From Duganella dendranthematis (GTDB lineage Bacteria; Pseudomonadota; Gammaproteobacteria; Burkholderiales; Burkholderiaceae_D), in assembly GCF_012849375.1 (NCBI RefSeq), contig NZ_CP051684.1:6200001-6264000 (forward strand): a DNA stretch of 64,000 nt. Direction: 5' to 3'. Of the stretch, positions 9,172-16,950 are shown piece after piece (positions within the stretch are counted from its first letter, which is position 1; every line of letters starts with the position of its first letter). The notes beneath the pieces are model-generated. The model was given only the letters and a program-made list of their open reading frames with translations, was not told where the DNA came from and searched no databases. A program made the translations under genes and the position numbers.

Positions 9172-11988
9172 ATGAGCAAAGCGAGCAAGATAGTCAGCTT
9201 CACCGCGTACCTGCGCCGCTATGCCCTGCTCCTGCTGCTGGCGATGTGCGCTCATGCCAGCGCCACCGCCGCTCCCATCGCACTGACCAGCACCAGCATC
9301 GATCTGGCCAAGGCCGGTCAACTGTATGCCGACAATGGCGAACCTTATCCCGTCACCGCTGCCGGCCTGCCCGCCATGCTGGCCAAGCTCACAGCGGCGT
9401 CCAAGGTCAATCTGCTGGGCGGCGGCTACTGGCTGTATGCAGAGCTGCGCAACGACAGCCGCCAGCAGCACTGGGTAATCGATCCGAACGACACGCTGAT
9501 CGACCTGGTCGACATCCAGATATACAACGAAGACGGCAGCATCCACCAGATGATGACCGGCTACCGCCAGCCGCATGCCTACCTGCTCCACTATGGCAAG
9601 GACATCGACCTGCAGCCGGGCCAGCGCTACCAGGTGCTGATCCGATTCTCCAGCCCTTATTACGCGCGCACGCCGGTATTCTCGGTGCTGCCGCGCACCG
9701 ACTACCAGCAGCTGGTGGCCAAGGAAAACGTGCTGATTATCGGCGCGATCGGTGCGCTGCTGGCGCTCACCGTGTTCAACTTCTTTATCTACTCGATCAC
9801 GCGCGACCGCTCGTCGCTGTACTACTCGCTGTATGTGCTGTGCTACGCGGTGGCGTGGGGCATGACCTTCCACATGTCGGCCGATTTGTTCGGCTGGCAT
9901 AACCTGCACTGGCATTACGTGCCCTTCTTCCTGCTGCCGGTACTGAGCACGCTGTTCTACACCACCTTCCTGCGGCTGAAGGAAACCGCGCCGCGCCTGT
10001 ATGCGCTGAGCCGCATCAACATCGTGCTGCCACTGGTGACGCTGCCGAGCTGCTTCCTGGCGCTGAGCTACGCTCACACCATCGCCACCATCGTCATCAC
10101 CATCTGGATGACCATGGCGCTCACCACCGGCATCATCGTCTGGCGCAGCGGTTATTATCCGGCGCGCTTCTTCGTGTTCGGTTTCGTGGCGCTGATGGTG
10201 CCTGGCCTGTTCATCCTGCCGGCCAACGTCGGCCTGATCCCGGCGCTGGTCAGCAATGCGCAGCTGTTCACGCTCCTCGGCGGTACGCTGGACGGCGTGC
10301 TGCTGGCGTTTGCGCTGGCTGACCAGATTCGCCTTCTGCGCAACAACCTGGAACAGCGCGTCAACGAACGCACGGCCCAGCTGACCGAGGCCAAGGAACA
10401 TGCGGAAGTGGTCAGCCGCCACCGCATCGACTTCCTGTCGGCGATGAGCCACGACATTCGCACGCCGCTGGCCGGCGTGATCGGCATGATCAAATTCGCA
10501 ATGCGCGACCAGTCGGTGCGCGGCAGGACCGAAGAGTATCTGCGTATCGGCTTGCAGAACAGCGAATCGCTGCTGGCCATCCTCAACGACATCCTCGACT
10601 TCTCCAAGATCGACGCTGGCCGCCTGTCCATCGAAACGGTGGACTTCGACCTGATCGCGCTGATCGACGACGCCCTCGGCATCCTGCAACAGCAGGCCGA
10701 CGCCAAGAGCCTGCTGCTGCGCTCCGACCTGGCACTTGACCTGCCGCGCTACGTGCGCGGCGACCCGACGCGCCTGCGCCAGATCCTGCTTAACCTGCTG
10801 GGCAACGCCATCAAATTCACCGACCGCGGCGAAGTGCGGCTGGACGCCTCGGCGCTGCAGTTGGCCGACGGCCGCGCCAGCGTGAGTTTCGATGTCAGCG
10901 ACACCGGCCCCGGCATCCCGCCGGACACGCTGCCACGCCTGTTCCAGAAATTCGAGCAGGCCGACCATTCGACCACGCGCCGCTACGGCGGCACCGGCCT
11001 TGGCCTGGCGATCTGCAAGGAACTGGTGGAACTGATGGGTGGTTCAATCATGGCCGAGAGCCGCGTCGGCGCCGGCTCCACCTTCACTTTCACGCTGCCG
11101 CTGGCGTTGGGGGCTGCACCGGCCATCGACCCCGCCACCGCGCCGCGCAAGGAGCACCACGCCTACCGCCTGCGCGTGCTGTGCGCGGAAGACGTGCGCA
11201 CCAACCAGATCATCGTCAGCACGCTGCTCGAGGGCATGGGGCACGACATCCGCATCGTGGAAAACGGCCTGCAGGCGCTGCACGCGCTGAGCACCGCCGC
11301 CTACGATCTGGTGCTGATGGACGGCCGCATGCCGATGATGGACGGCGAACAGGCCACGCGCCTGATCCGCGCCGGCGGCAGCGAAGACTATCGCGTGCTC
11401 GATCCGGCCATTCCGATCATCGCGCTTACCGCCAACGCCAGCGACCATGACCGCGCGCGCTATCTGGCCGGTGGCATGGACGGCTTCCTCAGCAAGCCGG
11501 TTGACGAACGCCTGCTATACGATCAGGTGGAAAAAGTCATCGCTCAGCACTTGAGCCGCGGCCGGCCATTGCGGCCCACCGATGCGATGCAACTGGCGGC
11601 CGAGCGCACCGCGTCGCTGGACGAGCAGTTCGGCATCGAGCAAGCGGAGGCCCCGCCGGACACGGTGCAAATCATGCCGCTGGCCGGCCTGTCGCACAAG
11701 CATATGCAGCGCATCACCCAGGCCTTCCTGGACGAGGCGCCGCGCCGGCTGGAGACGGCACGGGCGGCAGTCGTCGCCGGCAACAGCAACGCCGCTGCGG
11801 CGGCCATCCACGCGTTGAAGGGCAGCGCCGGCTACCTCAACTCCACGCACCTGCATTCGCTGTGCCACGAAATGGAAGCCGCCGCCAGCGCCGGCGACCT
11901 GGTGGAGGTCATCGACATGCTGCCGGACGTCGAAGCGGCGCTGGACAAAGCCTGCGCCGATCTGCGCAACGCCTGCACCAGCACCTGA
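9172..11988 (+). CDS. 7TMR-DISM hybrid histidine kinase with receiver and HPt
   Basis: 938 residues. A signal peptide ends near 34, then comes a periplasmic 7TMR-DISM extracellular domain (about 40-180), seven membrane helices (about 185-385) and a short coiled coil. HisKA has His 427 (AMSHDIRTPLAG) and is followed by HATPase (DTGPGIP, GGTGLGLAI), a receiver with Asp 716 (LVLMDGRMPMMDG) and a C-terminal HPt with His 880 (IHALKGSAGYL). A complete phosphorelay (His-Asp-His) therefore sits in one membrane protein, and an external response regulator must be the final acceptor; none is adjacent. DISM domains are thought to bind carbohydrate-like ligands. Confidence 0.94.
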   Translation: MSKASKIVSFTAYLRRYALLLLLAMCAHASATAAPIALTSTSIDLAKAGQLYADNGEPYPVTAAGLPAMLAKLTAASKVNLLGGGYWLYAELRNDSRQQHWVIDPNDTLIDLVDIQIYNEDGSIHQMMTGYRQPHAYLLHYGKDIDLQPGQRYQVLIRFSSPYYARTPVFSVLPRTDYQQLVAKENVLIIGAIGALLALTVFNFFIYSITRDRSSLYYSLYVLCYAVAWGMTFHMSADLFGWHNLHWHYVPFFLLPVLSTLFYTTFLRLKETAPRLYALSRINIVLPLVTLPSCFLALSYAHTIATIVITIWMTMALTTGIIVWRSGYYPARFFVFGFVALMVPGLFILPANVGLIPALVSNAQLFTLLGGTLDGVLLAFALADQIRLLRNNLEQRVNERTAQLTEAKEHAEVVSRHRIDFLSAMSHDIRTPLAGVIGMIKFAMRDQSVRGRTEEYLRIGLQNSESLLAILNDILDFSKIDAGRLSIETVDFDLIALIDDALGILQQQADAKSLLLRSDLALDLPRYVRGDPTRLRQILLNLLGNAIKFTDRGEVRLDASALQLADGRASVSFDVSDTGPGIPPDTLPRLFQKFEQADHSTTRRYGGTGLGLAICKELVELMGGSIMAESRVGAGSTFTFTLPLALGAAPAIDPATAPRKEHHAYRLRVLCAEDVRTNQIIVSTLLEGMGHDIRIVENGLQALHALSTAAYDLVLMDGRMPMMDGEQATRLIRAGGSEDYRVLDPAIPIIALTANASDHDRARYLAGGMDGFLSKPVDERLLYDQVEKVIAQHLSRGRPLRPTDAMQLAAERTASLDEQFGIEQAEAPPDTVQIMPLAGLSHKHMQRITQAFLDEAPRRLETARAAVVAGNSNAAAAAIHALKGSAGYLNSTHLHSLCHEMEAAASAGDLVEVIDMLPDVEAALDKACADLRNACTST

Positions 11989-12058
11989 GCAGGGTCCAGC
12001 AAAGTTTCGCGTTTTCCGCGACAATGAGAGGCTTAGTTCACCTTGCATCGGATTTTCC

Positions 12059-13447
12059 ATGAACCCTCAAGATAGCGCGCTGGCTGCGCGCGACGGCCTG
12101 CCGCCCGATGCGCGCTGGCTTGCCATGCTGTCGGTTGCCATCGGCGTCGGCATGTCCGCGCTCGATACCGCAATCGCCAACACCGCCCTACCCGCCATCG
12201 CCGACCAGTTGCTTACCACGCCCGCTGCCTCGGTCTGGATCGTCAACGTTTATCAATTGGCCATGGTCGCCACACTGCTGCCGTTTGCCGCACTGGGTGA
12301 AGTGATCGGCTACCGGCGCGTGTGCCTGATTGGCCTGACGCTCTTCACCGCCGCCTCGCTGGCCTGCGCGCTGGCGTGGTCGCTGCCGTCGCTGGTGGTG
12401 GCGCGGCTGTTCCAGGGGATAGGCGGCGCCGCGATGATGGGCGTGAACACCGCGCTGGTGCGTTCCATCTTCCCCGCCAAACTGCACGGACGCGGCTTCG
12501 GCCTCAATTCGCTGGTGGTGGCGGTGGGCTTTGCGGTCGGCCCGACCGCCGCGTCGCTGATCCTGGCGGTCTCCTCGTGGCCATGGCTGTTCGCCATCAA
12601 CGTGCCGCTGGGCGTGATCGCCGTGCTGCTGGGCCGCCGCGCGCTGCCGCACACGCACCGCGCCAGCCACAAGATCGACGCGCCCACCGCCATCCTCAAC
12701 GTGTTTGCCTTCGGCCTGCTGATCCTCACCTTCGGCGACGCCGCGCACCAGGAAGGCTGGCAACGACTGCTGCCGGAAGTGATCGCCACGCTGGTGCTGT
12801 TTGTGCTGCTCTTGCGCCGCCAGGCCGGCCATGCGGCGCCGATGCTGCCGGTGGATTTGTTCAAACGACCGCTGTTCGCGCTGTCGGCGTTGACGGCGGT
12901 GTGCACCTTCGCCGCGCAAGGACTGGCATTCGTTTCGCTGCCGTTTTATTTTGAGCATACGCTGGGCCGCTCGCCGATTGAAACCGGTTTTCTGCTGACG
13001 CCATGGGCGGTGCTGGTGGCGGTGATGGCGCCGATCGCCGGCCGCCTGAGCGACCGTTATCCGCCCGGCGCGCTGGGTGGCATCGGTACCGCCTTATTGT
13101 CGTCCGGGCTGGTGGCGATGGTGATGCTGCCGGCGAATCCAACCGTGTTCGATATCGGCTGGCGCATGGCGTGGTGCGGTATCGGCTTCGGCTTCTTTCA
13201 GGCGCCGAACCTGAAAGCGATCATGGGCAGCGCGCCGCCGTCGCGCGCGGGTGGCGCCAGCGGCATTGTCGCCACTGCGCGGCTGATCGGCCAGGCGACG
13301 GGTGCGGCGCTGGTGGCGTACTGCTTCACACTGTCGCCTTTGCGCGGCACGTCGTATGCGCTGATGCTGGCAGCGGCGTTTGCGGCGGTCGGTTGCGTGG
13401 CCAGCTTCTCGCGGCTGGTGGTAACGCAGGCAACTGATCAAGCGTGA
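12059..13447 (+). CDS. MFS multidrug exporter, DHA2 (EmrB/QacA) family
   Basis: A 462-residue inner-membrane protein with about 14 hydrophobic segments. The LDTAIANTALPAIA segment in helix 1 is the DHA2 family's motif, WIVNVYQLAMVATLLP follows, and the GxxxGPxxG-type motif C (GFAVGPTAASLI) marks an antiporter. It exports lipophilic drugs or dyes using the proton gradient. No membrane-fusion partner (EmrA) or regulator is adjacent, so it probably works alone or with distant partners. It starts 70 bases after the kinase gene and may be read through from it. Substrate unknown. Confidence 0.9.
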   Translation: MNPQDSALAARDGLPPDARWLAMLSVAIGVGMSALDTAIANTALPAIADQLLTTPAASVWIVNVYQLAMVATLLPFAALGEVIGYRRVCLIGLTLFTAASLACALAWSLPSLVVARLFQGIGGAAMMGVNTALVRSIFPAKLHGRGFGLNSLVVAVGFAVGPTAASLILAVSSWPWLFAINVPLGVIAVLLGRRALPHTHRASHKIDAPTAILNVFAFGLLILTFGDAAHQEGWQRLLPEVIATLVLFVLLLRRQAGHAAPMLPVDLFKRPLFALSALTAVCTFAAQGLAFVSLPFYFEHTLGRSPIETGFLLTPWAVLVAVMAPIAGRLSDRYPPGALGGIGTALLSSGLVAMVMLPANPTVFDIGWRMAWCGIGFGFFQAPNLKAIMGSAPPSRAGGASGIVATARLIGQATGAALVAYCFTLSPLRGTSYALMLAAAFAAVGCVASFSRLVVTQATDQA

Positions 13448-13504
13448 GCCGTGTTGGCGCGGACGCTGCTACACTCTGGCTCACATATTCAGGGAGCTAC
13501 CAGC

Positions 13505-14164
13505 ATGTCCAACCGCACATTAAATTTGACCGATACATTGTATGACTACGTCCTTGCGCATTCGCTGCGCGAGCATCCGGCGCAAACCGCGCTGCGCGCC
13601 GCCACGCGCGGGCATGAACGCGCCAGCATGCAAATCTCGCCGGAGCAAGGCCAGTTCATGGCGCTGCTGGTCAAGCTGATGGGTGCGCGCAATGCGATTG
13701 AAGTCGGCGTGTTCACCGGCTACAGCGCGCTGTCGGTGGCGCTGGCGCTGCCTCCGGAAGGCCGCTTGATCGCCTGTGACATCAGCGATGAATACACCAG
13801 TGTCGCCAAGCCGTTCTGGCAGCAAGCCGGCGTGGCCGACAAGATCGACCTGCGACTAGCGCCAGCGCAGGACACGTTGCAGGCATTGCTGAACGACGGC
13901 GAGGCCGGGCTATACGACTTTGCTTTCATCGACGCCGACAAGGTGGGCTACGACGGTTATTACGAAAGCTGCCTGCAGTTGCTGCGTCCTGGCGGCCTGA
14001 TGGTACTTGATAACACGCTGCGCGACGGCCGCGTCGCCGCCCGCGCCGAAGATCCGGACACCGCCGCGCTGCAAGCGCTCAACATCAAACTACGCGAAGA
14101 TCAGCGCATCGATCTGTCGATGCTGCCGATCAGCGACGGCGTGACGCTGGCGCGCAAGCGCTAA
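13505..14164 (+). CDS. Class I SAM-dependent O-methyltransferase
   Basis: Starts at 13505, with AGGGAGC 9 bases upstream; an earlier in-frame start at 13451 has no ribosome site. The 219-residue product has the SAM-binding EVGVFTGYSALSVALALP, the FIDADKVGYDGYYE metal/catalytic Asp segment and GLMVLDNTLRDGRV, the signature of the caffeoyl-CoA/catechol O-methyltransferase group. It would methylate a catechol or similar hydroxyl with a divalent metal. Cytosolic. It stands alone between an exporter and a convergent flavoprotein. Substrate not identifiable. Confidence 0.92.
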   Translation: MSNRTLNLTDTLYDYVLAHSLREHPAQTALRAATRGHERASMQISPEQGQFMALLVKLMGARNAIEVGVFTGYSALSVALALPPEGRLIACDISDEYTSVAKPFWQQAGVADKIDLRLAPAQDTLQALLNDGEAGLYDFAFIDADKVGYDGYYESCLQLLRPGGLMVLDNTLRDGRVAARAEDPDTAALQALNIKLREDQRIDLSMLPISDGVTLARKR

Positions 14165-14218
14165 GCTGAACGCGGGCTGCCACCTCGCGCCGGCCGCGTC
14201 TCATCGCTGGCTGGCCCC

Positions 14219-15289
14219 TTACTTTGGCCGCGCCGGCTTGATATCTTCGTCCGCCTTGTGCAATGCACCGCGGCGCAGCTGTTCCACCGCCACCGCGACC
14301 GAGCGCGCCACATTGCGCACCTCTTCCTGAAACGCCTCGTCTTTATCCAGCGTCGCGTGGCTGTCGGCATAAGATTCGTAATAGCCGACATACCGATCCA
14401 ACGCCGACTGCTTGCCCGCATCGATCAATCCCATCCAGTCCAGCCAGTCGGCCAGGCCACGCCGCAGCCCTTCAATGCCGGCCACGTCGCCATGCACCAC
14501 CAGGCCGTACGCGCGTCCGGCGAGGTGCTTCGGATAATCCCACCCGGCCAGCTCCAGCGCCTTGGCCTCGGCAGCCTTTTTGCCATGCGTGGTGGTCGGA
14601 TCTGGATTGCCGCCATCCGCACACACCAGCCGGTCGATCATCAGCTTGAGCACAGACGGCGCCTGATACCAGTAGGTAGGCGTCAGAATAATGACGCCAT
14701 GCGCGGCCACCCACTTCTCGTAGATCTCCGCCATCCAGTCATTCACCTGGCGCTCACCGTGATTTGGATAACAGCTGCATGGCCAATGACACAACGGCAT
14801 GGCAGTCGACACGCAGCCCTTGCACGGATGGATATGCTGATCATAGGCCGACGTCAGCAAACTCAGATCCAATATATCGACCTCGATATCCGCAGCGGTC
14901 AGCACCTCCTTCGCCCATAAGCTCATGCGATACGTCTTGGATATCTCCCCGGGACAGCTGCCGTCATTGCGCGCCGCGCCAATGATCAGCAACACGCGCG
15001 ACTGCGTCGACGCATCCTTCTGCCGCTGCTCAGCCGCCAGCAGCCGGTCGCGCGTCGCCTTCCACTCCACCGACATATCGTAGTCAGGATCGGCGAACTC
15101 ACTACCGGCCTTCTGCGTGATCGGCGCCTTGCGTCCCTCATCATAATTACGCCAGGCGATTTCCTCCACCTGCGCCAGCGCGTCCGCGGCCTGCTCAAAC
15201 CTCGGATCAACGAACGACCGCATGAACTGCAAACGAAACTCCTTGCGCTCCAGCTTTTCTGGCGCCTGTCCTTGTCTTACTTCCGGCAT
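14219..15289 (-). CDS. Flavodoxin-fold NAD(P)H-dependent oxidoreductase
   Basis: The start at 15289 has a perfect AAGGAGGT ribosome site (complement of 15293-15300). The 356-residue product has a helical N-terminal extension of about 115 residues, then an FMN-reductase/flavodoxin fold: VLLIIGAARNDGSCPGE binds the FMN phosphate, CKGCVSTAMPLCHWPC is a Cys-rich loop, and ILTPTYWYQAPSVLKLMIDR is the second flavin loop. The Cys cluster resembles iron-sulfur flavoprotein-like enzymes, but its spacing is not one I can assign. It probably transfers electrons from NAD(P)H to a quinone or small acceptor. Monocistronic and convergent with the methyltransferase. Confidence 0.85.
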   Translation of the reverse strand: MPEVRQGQAPEKLERKEFRLQFMRSFVDPRFEQAADALAQVEEIAWRNYDEGRKAPITQKAGSEFADPDYDMSVEWKATRDRLLAAEQRQKDASTQSRVLLIIGAARNDGSCPGEISKTYRMSLWAKEVLTAADIEVDILDLSLLTSAYDQHIHPCKGCVSTAMPLCHWPCSCYPNHGERQVNDWMAEIYEKWVAAHGVIILTPTYWYQAPSVLKLMIDRLVCADGGNPDPTTTHGKKAAEAKALELAGWDYPKHLAGRAYGLVVHGDVAGIEGLRRGLADWLDWMGLIDAGKQSALDRYVGYYESYADSHATLDKDEAFQEEVRNVARSVAVAVEQLRRGALHKADEDIKPARPK

Positions 15290-15446
15290 GTGACCTCCTT
15301 GTGTAAAACAAGCTTGGCACGCAGCCGTACGTTGCTCCGTTCGCTCACGCACGCTCCTACACGGCCACGGCGTGTGCACCTACGCACCGCACCAAACGGC
15401 GGGCTTAGCATAGCGCTACACCCTTAGACATCACAGGAGACCCATC

Positions 15447-15773
15447 ATGAGCCAACCAAACAAACCAGACCCACGCGGTTTTAAACCCGGCGCCAATATG
15501 CCGCAGGACGGCTACGATCCTAATACGCAAGGCATGTCCGAGAGCGGCAATCACGCCACCGGCCATCCAGGCAACGACACGCCTGCCGGCAACCTCCAGC
15601 ACGATCCGAAGGAAGTCTCCGAACGCGCGCTGCGCCAGGATAACCACAACCGCGAAGATCAGCGCAATCAGCAGAGCGCCTCCGCTGCGGCCACCGCCGC
15701 CTCCCACCGCGACAAAAATGCCGGCGCGCGCGGCGACGATTCCAGCCACACTAACGTCAGCAAAGACTCATAA
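15447..15773 (+). CDS. Small disordered hydrophilic protein, unknown function
   Basis: 108 residues, with an AGGAGA ribosome site 9 bases upstream. Composition is dominated by Asn, Asp, Gln, Gly, Ser, Pro and charged residues, with almost no hydrophobic core, no signal peptide and no Cys. It is therefore predicted disordered, somewhat like hydrophilin or stress-type proteins. I do not recognise a family. It lies in tandem with, and 42 bases before, the XRE-cupin regulator, whose own promoter seems to lie in the gap. Confidence 0.7.
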   Translation: MSQPNKPDPRGFKPGANMPQDGYDPNTQGMSESGNHATGHPGNDTPAGNLQHDPKEVSERALRQDNHNREDQRNQQSASAAATAASHRDKNAGARGDDSSHTNVSKDS

Positions 15774-15774
15774 T

Positions 15775-15818
15775 TCCAGTTTACTGGACATGGATTTCCT
15801 GTAAAATGGAAATCCATG
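15775..15818 (+). promoter_or_regulatory. Nested inverted repeats and promoter at the XRE-cupin start
   Basis: TCCAGT-TT-ACTGGA (15775-15788) abuts a second perfect repeat, CATGGATTTCC (15789-15799) and GGAAATCCATG (15808-15818), separated by 8 bases. The spacer supplies a TAAAAT -10 at 15802-15807, with TTTACT at 15780-15785 as a -35 (16-base spacing). The start codon 15816-15818 is inside the right arm. This looks like an autoregulatory operator, and the predicted transcript would start about 2 bases before the ATG. Confidence 0.65.
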
Positions 15819-16397
15819 GACATCAACCTTCTCATTGCCCGCCGTCTGCGGGAACTGCGCGACGCCCAAGGGCTGTCGCTGGACGCGCTGGCGACCCGCA
15901 GTGGCGTCAGCCGCTCCAACATCTCGCTGATTGAACGCGGCGAGAGCAGCCCTACCGCAGCGGTACTGGACAAACTCGCCAGCGCATTAGGCGTATCGCT
16001 GGCCACCCTGTTTGAAGACAAAAGCGAAGACAGCGAGCCGTCGCCGGTCGCCCGCGTTGCCGAGCAACCGGTATGGACCGACCCAGGCTCTGGCTATACG
16101 CGCCGCAGCCTGTCGCCGTCCGCGCCGTCGCCGCTCCAATTAGTGGATGTGGTCTTCCCAGCAGGCCAACGGGTAGCCTACGACAGCGTGCCGCACAACG
16201 CCGACATCCACCAGCAGGTATGGATGATCGAAGGTGCGATGGACATCAGCGCCGGCGACCAGCAATGGCGCCTGAAAGCCGGCGACACGCTGGCCATGCG
16301 CCTCGACCGTCACATCGTCTATCACAACCCTTCCGACAAGCCGGCACGCTACCTGGTGGCGCTGGCCACGCAAGCCACTACCCGGAGAAATCCATGA
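15816..16397 (+). CDS. XRE-family regulator with C-terminal cupin domain
   Basis: 193 residues. The HTH_3 domain at about 5-60 contains LSLDALATRSGVSRSNISLIERGESSPT, a textbook XRE helix-turn-helix. A cupin domain at about 110-185 (HNADIHQQVWMIEGAMDI, GDTLAMRLDRHIVYHNPS) probably senses a small ligand. This architecture is common for regulators of adjacent catabolic or acetyltransferase genes. The next gene overlaps by 4 bases (ATGA), so the regulator and GNAT enzyme form an operon. No ribosome site precedes the ATG, and the -10 lies 8 bases upstream, which suggests a leaderless message controlled by the flanking inverted repeats. Confidence 0.92.
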   Translation: MDINLLIARRLRELRDAQGLSLDALATRSGVSRSNISLIERGESSPTAAVLDKLASALGVSLATLFEDKSEDSEPSPVARVAEQPVWTDPGSGYTRRSLSPSAPSPLQLVDVVFPAGQRVAYDSVPHNADIHQQVWMIEGAMDISAGDQQWRLKAGDTLAMRLDRHIVYHNPSDKPARYLVALATQATTRRNP

Positions 16398-16942
16398 CCG
16401 CCATCGACGCCGATATCGTCGTCCGCCGCATCAGCACCGACGAAGCGCGTGAACGCGTAGCCCCGCTGGCAAACGCATTGGCCGACGTCTTGATCGATTG
16501 CGTGAAAGGCGGCGCCTCGGTCAGCTTCATGCTGCCGCTCGCGCGCGAGAAAGCGCTGGATTTCTGGCACGGCGTGCTGCAAGCCGCTGCCCGCAAGGAG
16601 CGCGTGCTGCTGGTGGCGGAAACCACAGCGGGCCGCATCCTCGGCACCGTCCAGCTGATCACCGCGCAGCCGGACAACCAGCCGCACCGCGCCGATGTCG
16701 CCAAAATGCTGGTACATCGCGACGCCCGCCGCCGCGGCCTCGCCGCCCAGTTGATGGCCGCCGTCGAACAGGCCGCGCGCGACGAAGCCAAGACTGTGCT
16801 GGTACTGGACACCGTCACCGGTGGCGATGCCGAGCGCCTGTACCAGCGCGCAGGCTGGCAGGCCGTCGGCAGCGTGCCTAACTTCGCGTTGATGCCGGAT
16901 GGCGCCTACTGCGGCACCACCTTCTTCCACAAGCAGATCTAA
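16394..16942 (+). CDS. GNAT-family N-acetyltransferase
   Basis: 182 residues starting at 16394, overlapping the regulator stop, with CGGAGAAA upstream. The acetyl-CoA-binding motif A reads VAKMLVHRDARRRGLAAQLM, followed by VLVLDTVTGGDAERLYQRAGWQ (motif B), the standard GNAT order. The enzyme transfers acetyl from acetyl-CoA to an amine; the substrate is unknown, but co-transcription with a cupin regulator suggests a small amine or toxic compound. Cytosolic. Ends 9 bases from the convergent FAD fusion gene. Confidence 0.92.
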   Translation: MTAIDADIVVRRISTDEARERVAPLANALADVLIDCVKGGASVSFMLPLAREKALDFWHGVLQAAARKERVLLVAETTAGRILGTVQLITAQPDNQPHRADVAKMLVHRDARRRGLAAQLMAAVEQAARDEAKTVLVLDTVTGGDAERLYQRAGWQAVGSVPNFALMPDGAYCGTTFFHKQI

Positions 16943-16950
16943 AAGTCGCG

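Noticed and set aside
9148..10968. Upstream part of an 842-residue minus-strand frame ending in the LysE gene
   Set aside because: It is antisense to the 7TMR-DISM kinase and resembles no protein; only the last 209 residues match the exporter family.
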